Shown: positions 20,801-28,892, counted from the first letter of the stretch. The stretch: 35,429 nt of DNA from an uncultured Verrucomicrobia subdivision 3 bacterium (GCA_903833055.1 CAILDU010000154.1:1-35429); one strand, 5' to 3'. The notes: generated by a model from the letters alone, not told the origin. Numbers and translations: made by a program.

Positions 20801-23800
20801 GCTGCACCGCCACGTCATCGCCGAACAGCGGAACGGTTTCGCCGGATTTCGCGGCGGAAAATTGCAGCGTGGCGTCGAGCGCGGCGACGCGGTCGTTCAC
20901 GGTGCCGGAATAATTTGCCGACACAATGGAAGCTTGTGAATTGTAAGTTGTGGATCGTGAATCAGCGGCGGTCGCAGAATTGGCCGCGAACAAAATGGCG
21001 ATGGCAATGGACGCCATCACCGGCGGCAGACCGGAATCCGGCGCAGCGGGCGTGATGGGTTCCGCCGGTTTTTCTTCCGATTTTATTTTGCGGCCACGCG
21101 GCCAGTATTTCCAGACGAGCAGCGCGATGACCGCGACGACGACCATCGGAAACCCGATGATCAGCGCGTCGTGCAGCGCGCGCCATTGGATGAGCAGGCT
21201 GCCCACCGAGCCGACCATGAGCGCGAGTGCGAGCGTGAGAATGAAACTGTTGCGCTGCGCTCGCCGCCATTGCGTCCACCACACGCCGAGGCCGAGCAAA
21301 AATGCCGCCGACTGCCAGAGCATTTGCATTGTTTGGAACGTGCTCAAGCGGATGACGTGGGCGCGGATGGAAAGCGGTTCGCCGTGAACGTTCAAAACTT
21401 TCGTGAACAAAAACGGCTGGCCGGTCTGCGGCAATTCGATGCGGATGGAACGAATGCCAGCGACGACCGGCGGCGGAACTGCCAGCGCGGCGGGAGTGCC
21501 AGCGGTGCCACCGATGTTGCCGCTAAAATTTCCGCCACCACCGCCAAAGTTGTTCACGCCATTCAACGCAAAGGTTCCGCTGGCAGCCACGGGCGCAGCC
21601 ACCGCGACTGGCCGGTCAAATCCGGGGCGGTTGTCGGCCAACTGGCTTTGCGCCACGACTTCGCGCTGCTTCTCGGCGAGTTCCTGCGGCGCGGCGACCT
21701 GCACCAATCCACGTTGCGACAGTTCGGCGAACCGTTGCGCGCTGGTCGTCTCCACGCTGCCATCGGCGAACAGCACGGCACTGCGGCCATTTTGGTCGGG
21801 TGCGCTGTAAGCCAGCACCGAATCGGGCTTCAAATTATTTTCCGACATGCCGCCGCCGAGATAAACATAACGCTGTCCCGTGGCCGGATCGTAAGTGACC
21901 TTGTCGGTGCCGAGTTCACTTTTCATTTCCTCGAACGACGCGGGCAAACGATCGCTGTTGTCGCCGGAAAAAATCCGCACCGCGAGGCCGATTTGTTTCA
22001 GGTTGTTGACGGAATTTATTTTTTGCGCCTTGGATTTGGCCGCCGAAAGCGCCGGTAACAGCATTGCGCCGAGCACGGCAATGATGGCGAAGACCGCAAA
22101 CAACGTGATGATGCCATTCCAGCCACGTCGCGCCGCCGAAATGACCAGCGCGAACACCAGCAGCGCCAGAAAGCCGATGAAAAAAATCGCGCCGCCGGCT
22201 TCGCGCAACACTGCGCAATAGAACGCGAGAAATTTTCCCCACGCGTCGAGCAGTTCGTAAGTCGTGCCCTGCGTGACGCTCATGCTGCCGCCGAAATCCG
22301 AAAGCCGCAGCGTGGGCGGCACGAAGATTTGCCACTCGGCGTAAGTGTTCGGCACGTCGGTGCGCGGCGCATTGAGCTCCAGATTTTTTCCAAACGTCCC
22401 GGCCAGCGCGCCGTTGGTCTGGGCATACATGATGTCCACGGCGAATGCCTGGTCGCGATTCACATCGCGCGGCAGCGAGACGAGCACCCAGTCGCCGTCC
22501 TGCGCCGGCTTGGTCGGCTGGCCGTTGACGTAGCAGCCCCAGAGCTTCGCGTCGCGCGGCAATTGAAAACGCTGAAACTGTTTCTCATTATTTTTCACCA
22601 TGAACGACGCCTGCGTGAGCATCTCGCCCGCTTCGGTCAGCACGGAAGTAATTTGCGTGCGGTCGGCCACGGCTTCGAGCACGCGCGCCTCGGCAAAGCG
22701 TTTCACAGCCACGTTCAAGTTGTATTGGTCACCGCTGTATTGCCACGCGAGCACGACGGCGCGCGTCACGAGCGAACGGTCGGCGGCGGAAAGTTCGCTC
22801 TCGTCCACGCGCCGCAACGTGTCGCCGACGTTTTGTGCGGCGAGCTGCAAGCTCGCGGCGGTCGTCACGGCGATGGAACCGGTCTCGCGCTCCACATCCA
22901 CCGCATGAATGCCGCCGACCGGCAGCGTCGTGCCCTTCGCGTCGAATTGATAATCGTAAGTGACGACGAGCGTGTAGCCGCCCCAAACCTTGTCTTGCAA
23001 ACCAATCGTCCACACGTCGCCGCTTTGCTCTTTGCGGCGGATGTTCGGGCCGGTGAACTCGACATTCTTGCAATTCGCCGGCACGCGCACCTTGAATTCC
23101 TGCACGCCTTGACTGACGAGACCATAACGAATCGTCGCACTGCCGCCGACCAGTCCGTCGCCGATGGTGACGAGATTGAAAACATCCGCCACGACGCGCG
23201 CGGCCAGTTTTTCCGTGCCGATAGCGAGCTGCCAGTCCGGCTGCTCGGCGGTGTAAGCGAGAATTTCGTCTGCGCGGTTCGGCAATTGGTTGACGGGCAT
23301 TTCGCGCAGACCGGAAATGGCGCCGGTCTTCAAGCGGATGCCGGGAACCGCCGCCGCGCCGATCTGCGAACTTTCCTTCGCCGCGCCGGTCACGCGCAGC
23401 GGCGCGATGCTAATCTGTTCGGGAAATGTTTTCTGCGCTTGCTCCAATTGAACTTCGATTTGCCGCTGGCCGAGAGCGCGCTGTGAAAAATTCACGGTCA
23501 GTTTGCCGGCGGTAACTTTCCAATCTTCAATGCCGTCACCGCGCACGTCGGCGACGGCGAAACCGGTTTGCGGCAGTAATTCCAGCGAGTAAACACCAGC
23601 CTTTTCTACGTTCAGCGAAAGTGTGTGTGCGACGACCAGTCGCGTTTCTTCGAGCCGCGTGTTCACGCGATCGGTGACGGCGATGACCGGTTCAATGTGT
23701 TTCAATTTCAGCGCCAGCGTGAACGGCTGCGCGTTAAAACGATACGCGACGACGGCTTTGTCCGGCGCGTTGACCTGCCGCAGACCGTTGAGCGAGGCGA

Positions 23801-24731
23801 CTTCCACCAGCGTGTCTTCGGCGGAAATCGTGAGCGATCCGGATTCGCGTTCGACACCGAGTGGCTGCGGCGGATTCAACGCCGAATTTTCCGCCGCACT
23901 TTCCACTGCCTGCTCGGAATAGATCGTGAGGTCGTAAGAATTTTCCACCGGCTTGATAAATTCCACCGTTAATGTCTGACGGTCGCCCTCGACGGTCGTG
24001 TGCCAGTCGCGAATTTGTTCACCGTCAAGTTTGGTCAGCGCCTGCGACGCGGGCAACGTGAGCGTAAGCTGCGCGGCGTTGCCTTGGACAATGTCGTAGT
24101 GAAACTTGCCGGTGTATTTGATGACCGTCGGCGTGACGAGCGCGGTGAGGGTGGAATCCGCTGTGAGCAGCGCCTTACGCGCAACCGCCGCGACCTTGCC
24201 CTGCCAGCGCAACGCGACGGTCTGATCCGCGCCGAGAAAACCTTTCACGCCAGAGACGCCGCCGGTTTTGAAATTTTCCAGCAGCGTGCCGTTGAGCAAC
24301 TGGACTTCCGTGTTTGTGCCGTTGGCCTGCGCGGTGATGGATGCGATGGTCGCCGCCGGGCCGGTGAACGTAACTTGGTTCCACGGTTCGTCGTGCTGGA
24401 TTTTGGCGATGACCTCAAGACCGAACTTGAAATGTCCGGCGCGCGACGCGACTAGAAAATAGCGATTGCCGTTACGGACGATTTTTAGCGCGTCCGGCAA
24501 TTTCGGCGGCAGCACAGCGACGTCGCCATCCAGAATTTTTACGGAACATTCGCCCGCGCCGGTGGCGTCGGCGGTGACTTCCAGCGTGAATCGCGCCTCG
24601 TCGTCCGCGAACTGCGCGACGTAGCGGATTTCACCGACCGTGAGCGTCGCCGCCGGCGTGACGACGGTTTTGGCGGTGGCGTTGAAGTTCAAAACCAATC
24701 CGGTTAGCAGGGCGGCGATGATCGTTTTCAT
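17835..24731 (-). CDS. Giant (2298 aa) envelope protein: two paralogous extracytoplasmic lobes around a central TM / pseudopilin-like / TM segment
   Basis: Single uninterrupted ORF with signal peptide MKTIIAALLTGLVLNFNATAKT. Repeated blocks in both halves (VERETGSIAVTT/VERETGYYVVSA; VKNNEKQFQRFQLPRDAKLWGCYVNGQPTKP/VRNNGRQFLEVELPANAQVWSAFVAGQPVRP). Central AVLGAMLLPALSAAKSKAQKINSVNNLKQIGLAVRIFSGDNSDRLP. Confidence 0.93.
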   Translation of the reverse strand: MKTIIAALLTGLVLNFNATAKTVVTPAATLTVGEIRYVAQFADDEARFTLEVTADATGAGECSVKILDGDVAVLPPKLPDALKIVRNGNRYFLVASRAGHFKFGLEVIAKIQHDEPWNQVTFTGPAATIASITAQANGTNTEVQLLNGTLLENFKTGGVSGVKGFLGADQTVALRWQGKVAAVARKALLTADSTLTALVTPTVIKYTGKFHYDIVQGNAAQLTLTLPASQALTKLDGEQIRDWHTTVEGDRQTLTVEFIKPVENSYDLTIYSEQAVESAAENSALNPPQPLGVERESGSLTISAEDTLVEVASLNGLRQVNAPDKAVVAYRFNAQPFTLALKLKHIEPVIAVTDRVNTRLEETRLVVAHTLSLNVEKAGVYSLELLPQTGFAVADVRGDGIEDWKVTAGKLTVNFSQRALGQRQIEVQLEQAQKTFPEQISIAPLRVTGAAKESSQIGAAAVPGIRLKTGAISGLREMPVNQLPNRADEILAYTAEQPDWQLAIGTEKLAARVVADVFNLVTIGDGLVGGSATIRYGLVSQGVQEFKVRVPANCKNVEFTGPNIRRKEQSGDVWTIGLQDKVWGGYTLVVTYDYQFDAKGTTLPVGGIHAVDVERETGSIAVTTAASLQLAAQNVGDTLRRVDESELSAADRSLVTRAVVLAWQYSGDQYNLNVAVKRFAEARVLEAVADRTQITSVLTEAGEMLTQASFMVKNNEKQFQRFQLPRDAKLWGCYVNGQPTKPAQDGDWVLVSLPRDVNRDQAFAVDIMYAQTNGALAGTFGKNLELNAPRTDVPNTYAEWQIFVPPTLRLSDFGGSMSVTQGTTYELLDAWGKFLAFYCAVLREAGGAIFFIGFLALLVFALVISAARRGWNGIITLFAVFAIIAVLGAMLLPALSAAKSKAQKINSVNNLKQIGLAVRIFSGDNSDRLPASFEEMKSELGTDKVTYDPATGQRYVYLGGGMSENNLKPDSVLAYSAPDQNGRSAVLFADGSVETTSAQRFAELSQRGLVQVAAPQELAEKQREVVAQSQLADNRPGFDRPVAVAAPVAASGTFALNGVNNFGGGGGNFSGNIGGTAGTPAALAVPPPVVAGIRSIRIELPQTGQPFLFTKVLNVHGEPLSIRAHVIRLSTFQTMQMLWQSAAFLLGLGVWWTQWRRAQRNSFILTLALALMVGSVGSLLIQWRALHDALIIGFPMVVVAVIALLVWKYWPRGRKIKSEEKPAEPITPAAPDSGLPPVMASIAIAILFAANSATAADSRSTTYNSQASIVSANYSGTVNDRVAALDATLQFSAAKSGETVPLFGDDVAVQQFTVKSGSASLVRNGGIISVRFDRNGNTTLQIKMLVKISGDVTKRKLAFAIPPALTSQISLVLNQPEADVDFPGAISFKRSLNKDTTGVDAVMGSANRIELLWTPRVKRAEEVAATVFCRNAALATFGGGVMNLRATLDYQITQGELRQARVQLPAGQKLLRVEGRDIRTWEIKDAGGGQILIVDLMKGIPLGWRLTVETEKSFDALPTSAVVELPHALDVKRENGLIALRGAEELGLSIESAAGLERVDAEEFARTGAENSGALVSVFRFASPQFSLRVRAEAVQPQIEVVVQNQFRVSAEQISLSAIINYTIKRAGVFSLKVALPDGYRVEHVTGENIQQQVERNDADGRVLEVTLKDRTSGSYALTVALVKNIKQLPKSLSIAGVHPLGTAKLTGFVAVSAEPGVAVKTESFDGLTEIPAAALASDMPAASSGNLLAYKFISSEPKALPDWKLSVATEAVAAWVRTEIVNTFTLTETLVSGRALVRYDIANSPVKELRVTVPPEFQNVEISGANIRSRAQDGNIWRVELQSPVRGNYTLTVTWDEPRSAKTNSLELAGVSAENVERETGYYVVSAKAPLQVNEASAPDLQRVDAADLPDWANVSGNTTTLAYRYAKAGARLTLDVRRFDDAAVLEALVDSANFTSVVADDGQMMTEMSLSVRNNGRQFLEVELPANAQVWSAFVAGQPVRPSVRDGKLLLPIQSSDDEAMAVELTYVGTNVFPKARGEVGFTSPKFDVPLKNAHWEVYLPPDYNYLDLQKGTMTRELAPMAQPLSSSFSILDYSRMEQVNKASAKTEVRRDVSVARQQLAGGNVREATANFSRAKAKFYSGKDEDAEVKKLGDDLKTAQASNLINAQNDFYFRNAGTLAADGGKSSESRLNYNLGINDNNAAGEQWTKLQQAQEIVTAKIQPLRVNLPVRGERFAFTQVLQTEGGKPMTFLLAAENTKIIHWPTRLGAGLAVFLMLWVMVSVLSRTTQNRNARRA

Positions 24732-24814
24732 ATTCAGTCAGACGGAAGGCTGTGAAAAATGCTCCCGCAAAGAATCTTTTCAAACGACCCGCCGCGAAAT
24801 AAAGTCAGAGCCGC

Positions 24815-25435
24815 ATGAACCCGGAAGGTGAACTGCTGGCGCGCTGTCAGCACGGCGACGCGACGGCGTGGGACATTCTGTTCGACGCGCACTACGCGGC
24901 GGCGGGACGCTTCATCTTCCAGCTTTCGTCCGATTTCACGGTCGAAGACGCCGAGGAAATCTGCCAGGAAGTTTTTCTGTCGGTCATCAAGAACCTCAAT
25001 TCATTTCAGGGCGAAAGCCAGTTGCAGACGTGGATTTTCCGCATCGCCGCCAACAAGGCGCGCGATTATCGCGAGAAACGCAACGCCGCCAAGCGCGGCG
25101 GCGGACAGGCGACAATTTCGCTGCACGCAGAAAATCCGGAAACTGGCCTGACGCCTGATCCGCCGAGCACCGCGCCCGGCCCGGATGAATTTCTGATGAA
25201 CGCGGAATCCACCGGACTGGTGCGTGAATCGCTCGGCCAGCTTGGTGAACCGTGCCGCGAAATCGTGGAGCTGCGCTATTTTGGCGACTTGAGTTACGAC
25301 GAGTTGAGCGCGACGTTGAAACTGAATCCGAAGACCGTCAGTTCGCGCCTGAGCAAATGCCTTGATCGGCTGGAGGAAATTGCGCGAAAAATATTTTCGC
25401 GGGAAAATTCGGATTTTTCCCGTCCAACAGATTGA
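24815..25435 (+). CDS. ECF-type RNA polymerase sigma factor
   Basis: Sigma-70 region 2 (DAEEICQEVFLSVIKNLNSFQGESQLQTWIFRIAANKARDYREKR) and region 4 (REIVELRYFGDLSYDELSATLKLNPKTVSSRLSKCLDRLEEIARK). Confidence 0.96.
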   Translation: MNPEGELLARCQHGDATAWDILFDAHYAAAGRFIFQLSSDFTVEDAEEICQEVFLSVIKNLNSFQGESQLQTWIFRIAANKARDYREKRNAAKRGGGQATISLHAENPETGLTPDPPSTAPGPDEFLMNAESTGLVRESLGQLGEPCREIVELRYFGDLSYDELSATLKLNPKTVSSRLSKCLDRLEEIARKIFSRENSDFSRPTD

Positions 25436-25442
25436 CGAACGA

Positions 25443-26831
25443 ATGGAACCGGAACGCAACATCGAAAAACTGCTGCGCGCTTATGCGAAGAAACGCCGCG
25501 CGAATGCCGGCGATGCGTTCACGCTGCATCCGACCACGCGCCGGCGATTACAAAGTGAAATTGAAAAGCAATTTGCCGAATCGCCGGAGGAAGAATCAGT
25601 TTCGCTGTGGCAGTTGTTCCGGCAGCAATGGGCGGTGCTGGCGGGTTTCGCGCTGGTGATTTTCTTTGTGGCAACGATGTTTTTGCCGAACTTGAGCAAG
25701 GCCAAGATGAAAGCGCAAAGCGCTTCCGCGATGTCCAACCTCAGGCAAATCGGCGTAGCGGCACAAATCGTCGCTGGAGACAACAACGGTCGGCTGCCGG
25801 CTACGCTGGATGAATTGACGAATAATCATTTGCTTTCTGAAAAAGTTTTGACCGACCCAATGAGTGGTAAGCAGTTTGTGTTTGTCGTTGGCGGTGAAAG
25901 ATTGGATGCGCTGTCAAACAACACGGTGCTGGCGTATTCGCCAACGGACAAAAAGAACCGCGCGGTGCTGCTGGCCGACGGTTCGGTGCAACTGATGAGC
26001 CGGAAACAATTCGACGATTTGGATCAGCGCGCGTTGAGGGCGCCCGCTGTGCCGATGGAAGTTACGAGCACGCGGCGCGAGGTAGTCGAACAAAGTCAGT
26101 CGAGCGACAAGTTATCTTTTGACCGTCCGGTTCCGGCGGCCGCGCCCATGACTTCCAGTGGAACCTTCGCGTTGAATGGTGTGAACAACTTCGGTGGCGG
26201 TGGTGGTGGAAAAGATTTTGGCTTGGAAAATAAAGACCGTTTGGTGGCCACAGCAGCACCGGCCGCGGCTCAAGCGAAACAGCTTTTCAAAGACGCAGAG
26301 CGCGCCAAGTCCGAAGCGCTGGGCGTGAACAATAATTCGCAACGGTTTCGGAACGCTGTCGCCACTACCGCGCCGGTGCTGGTGTCGTTTGAGTTGCAGC
26401 AGAATGGCAACGACCTGGCCGTGGTGGACGCCGACGGCTCGGTCTATCAAGGTTCGCTCCAGACCAACAGCCCGGTTTCGCAAAACTTATTGCCGGCGGT
26501 CACACCGTCCGCTGTGCAAAATCAAATTTCCAACGTGGCGAAAAATGAAAATGGGGCGGGCAACAATTTTTACTTCCGCGTCTCCGGCCAGAATCGCACG
26601 TCGAAACAAAACGTGGTGTTCACCGGCAATTTGATTCCACTGGCCGCCGCGACAACCTCAAACGCGCAACAAACTCCACCGGGAAATAATTCCAATGCGC
26701 GTGGCGAGTTGCAATCAGCGGCGATTGGTCAATTGGAGGGTATGCTGATTAACAACTCGAGCATTGCAGGAATTGTGACAGTGGATGCCACCAACCAAAT
26801 TGAAATCTATGCCGTGCCAACGACGCCTTGA
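25443..26831 (+). CDS. Sigma-linked single-pass membrane protein with pseudopilin-like segment (possible anti-sigma / surface sensor)
   Basis: ATG at 25443, 7 nt after the sigma stop. Short charged N-terminus, TM (WAVLAGFALVIFFVATMFLPNLSKAKMKAQSASAMSNLRQIGVAAQIVAGDNNGRLP), AVLLADGSVQLMS and SGTFALNGVNNFGGGGGG shared with the giant protein. Confidence 0.85.
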   Translation: MEPERNIEKLLRAYAKKRRANAGDAFTLHPTTRRRLQSEIEKQFAESPEEESVSLWQLFRQQWAVLAGFALVIFFVATMFLPNLSKAKMKAQSASAMSNLRQIGVAAQIVAGDNNGRLPATLDELTNNHLLSEKVLTDPMSGKQFVFVVGGERLDALSNNTVLAYSPTDKKNRAVLLADGSVQLMSRKQFDDLDQRALRAPAVPMEVTSTRREVVEQSQSSDKLSFDRPVPAAAPMTSSGTFALNGVNNFGGGGGGKDFGLENKDRLVATAAPAAAQAKQLFKDAERAKSEALGVNNNSQRFRNAVATTAPVLVSFELQQNGNDLAVVDADGSVYQGSLQTNSPVSQNLLPAVTPSAVQNQISNVAKNENGAGNNFYFRVSGQNRTSKQNVVFTGNLIPLAAATTSNAQQTPPGNNSNARGELQSAAIGQLEGMLINNSSIAGIVTVDATNQIEIYAVPTTP

Positions 26832-27047
26832 CCAGCGGCCTTTCGTATTAAAATCTGCGCTCATAAATCGATCGAGACAACTCAACCGACCGCAACGCCA
26901 GATGTTTGAACCGACAGACTTCGTGGAACTAATTCTTCAAACGAGCCTTCGGATTGGCGCAATAAGCCGAATGGAAATGCGATTCCAATTTTTGTCCGAT
27001 TTTATAATTGTGACTCGGCGGACGGAAGCTAGACTCCAATTGTAATC

Positions 27048-27686
27048 ATGAAAAAACTAGCCATTGTTGTTGGCGTTCTAGCCGTGCTGGGACTATTCGT
27101 TTTAATCCTAATCGGAGTTGCGGGCGGCAGCTATAACCGCCTCGTGAAACTTTCACAAGGAGTGGATAGTCAATGGGCGCAGGTGCAGAATGTCTATCAA
27201 CGACGAGCCGACCTCGTCCCCAATCTGGTGGCGACGGTTTCCGGCGCGGCCAATTTCGAGAAATCCACACTGACGGAAATCACCACTGCGCGAGCCTCGG
27301 TGGGACAGGTAAAAATTGACCCCAACGCTGCGCCGACCGACCCCGCCAAACTGGCCGCATTTGAACAAGCGCAGGGCCAACTTGGCTCCGCTTTGTCCCG
27401 CCTGCTAGTAGTGGTGGAAAAATATCCTGACCTTAAGGCGACGGAAGGTTTCCGCGATTTGCAGGCGTCGTTGGAAGGAACGGAAAACCGTATCAGCGTT
27501 GAACGCCGGGATTTTAATGCTGCCGTGCAAAATTATAATACCGCCGTTAAATCCTTTCCGGCGGTGTTCTATGCCGGGTTCTTTGGTTTCACCGCAAAAC
27601 CTTATTTTGCCGCCAGTGCCGGAGCTGAGACGCCGCCGAAAGTTTCATTCGATTTCAATCAACCGGCACCTGCTGCCAAACCTTGA
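27048..27686 (+). CDS. LemA family protein
   Basis: N-terminal TM then YNRLVKLSQGVDSQWAQVQNVYQRRADLVPNLVATVSGAANFEKSTLTEITTARASV...FRDLQASLEGTENRISVERRDFNAAVQNYNTAVKSFPAVFYAGFFGF. Confidence 0.97.
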   Translation: MKKLAIVVGVLAVLGLFVLILIGVAGGSYNRLVKLSQGVDSQWAQVQNVYQRRADLVPNLVATVSGAANFEKSTLTEITTARASVGQVKIDPNAAPTDPAKLAAFEQAQGQLGSALSRLLVVVEKYPDLKATEGFRDLQASLEGTENRISVERRDFNAAVQNYNTAVKSFPAVFYAGFFGFTAKPYFAASAGAETPPKVSFDFNQPAPAAKP

Positions 27687-27689
27687 ACC

Positions 27690-28481
27690 GTGCGCAATCT
27701 CTTCGCCATCCTGATTTTGCTGGCTAGTTTTCGGCTATGCGCGGAAGAAGTGATTCCGCCCGCGCCAGCGGCTTATTTCAATGACTATGCCCACGTCGTT
27801 TCGACCGGGACGGCGGCGCAATTGAATCAGACACTGGAAAATTTTGAGCGGCAAAGTTCCGACCAGATTGTGGTGGCCGTTTATCCCACGATGCAATCGG
27901 ATTCGTCGGTGGAAGATTACACAGTGCGCGTAGCGCGGGCGTGGCAAGTGGGACAAAAGGCTAAAAACAACGGCGCGGTGCTGTTCGTCTTCGTGCAGAA
28001 TCACAAACTATTTTTGCAGGTCGGCTATGGCCTTGAAGGTGTCCTGCCGGATGCGCTTTGCAAGCGGATCATTGACGAGCAGATTACGCCTCGTTTCAAG
28101 GCCGGTGATTTTGACGGTGGATTGACGGCTGGTGTGCAGGCAATTCTTGCAGCGACAAAAGGCGAATATAAGGGCACTGGGGCGACCGTGGGAGAGCAAC
28201 GGCAGGTGGTTCATCTCCGTGATAATGCGCAGGCGGCGATTCCGCTCATCATTTTGGTAATTGTGGTGGTTCTTTTTTTCCTCATTCGCACTCGGTCATT
28301 GTTGTCTGGCGGCCTCCAGTATTGGGGCGGCGGGTATTCCAGCGGTCGTTCCTATGGCGGTGGATTTTCTAGTGGAGGAGGCTTTTCTTCTGGAGGCGGA
28401 TTTAGTGGAGGCGGAGGCGGGGGGGGATTTTCGGGTGGTGGGGGAAGTTTTGGTGGCGGCGGCGCGGGAGGGAGCTGGTAA
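27690..28481 (+). CDS. TPM-domain (YgcG-like) membrane protein with Gly/Ser-rich tail
   Basis: GTG start; YFNDYAHVVSTGTAAQLNQTLENFERQSSDQIVVAVYPTMQSDSSVEDYTVRVARAWQVGQKAKNNGAVLFVFVQNHKLFLQVGYGLEGVLPDALCKRI; TM; (G/S)n tail. Confidence 0.93.
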   Translation: MRNLFAILILLASFRLCAEEVIPPAPAAYFNDYAHVVSTGTAAQLNQTLENFERQSSDQIVVAVYPTMQSDSSVEDYTVRVARAWQVGQKAKNNGAVLFVFVQNHKLFLQVGYGLEGVLPDALCKRIIDEQITPRFKAGDFDGGLTAGVQAILAATKGEYKGTGATVGEQRQVVHLRDNAQAAIPLIILVIVVVLFFLIRTRSLLSGGLQYWGGGYSSGRSYGGGFSSGGGFSSGGGFSGGGGGGGFSGGGGSFGGGGAGGSW

Positions 28482-28484
28482 CTT

Positions 28485-28883
28485 ATGCACCCGAAAACTT
28501 TTGCCAAGCACCTGGAACACGACGGCATCGTCGCGGCCATCCATGACGCCGAACACAAGACCACTGGCCAGATCCGCGTCATCATTAGTTCCAAACACAC
28601 CGACGATGCCGTGGCCGAAGCGCAAAAGGAATTTCTCCGCCTTGGTTTGAACAAATCTCCCGAACGGAACAGCGTGCTAATTTTTGTAGCCCCGCGCGCA
28701 CACAAATTTGCCGTCATCGGCGATGAAGCCGTGCACGCCAAATGCGGCGACGAATTTTGGCGACAGCTTGCAGACGCAATGGCCGGATATTTTCGCAAAT
28801 CCGAATTTACGCCCGGCATTATCCACGGATTGCAAAAGGCCGGCGAACTGCTCGCGGAACATTTCCCGCGTCACCGGGGATGA
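28485..28883 (+). CDS. Second TPM-domain protein
   Basis: IVAAIHDAEHKTTGQIRVIISSKHTDDAVAEAQKEFLRLGLNKSPERNSVLIFVAPRAHKFAVIGDEAVHAKCGDEFWRQLADAMAGYFRKSEFTPGIIHGLQKAGELLAEHFP. Confidence 0.88.
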   Translation: MHPKTFAKHLEHDGIVAAIHDAEHKTTGQIRVIISSKHTDDAVAEAQKEFLRLGLNKSPERNSVLIFVAPRAHKFAVIGDEAVHAKCGDEFWRQLADAMAGYFRKSEFTPGIIHGLQKAGELLAEHFPRHRG

Positions 28884-28892
28884 ATTTACACC

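Noticed and set aside
21171-22058. 295-aa plus-strand ORF
   Set aside because: Antisense shadow of the giant protein gene; no family motifs.
22329-23486. 385-aa plus-strand ORF antisense to the giant protein gene
   Set aside because: Low-complexity Arg/His-rich translation with no domain signal. The minus-strand ORF is strongly supported by its repeat structure, so this is a codon-bias shadow ORF.
28321-28481. Gly-rich GGN-repeat tract that could look like a tandem DNA repeat or CRISPR-like array
   Set aside because: It encodes the Gly/Ser-rich tail typical of TPM (YgcG-like) proteins; no repeat-spacer structure. No CRISPR array seen anywhere in the window.
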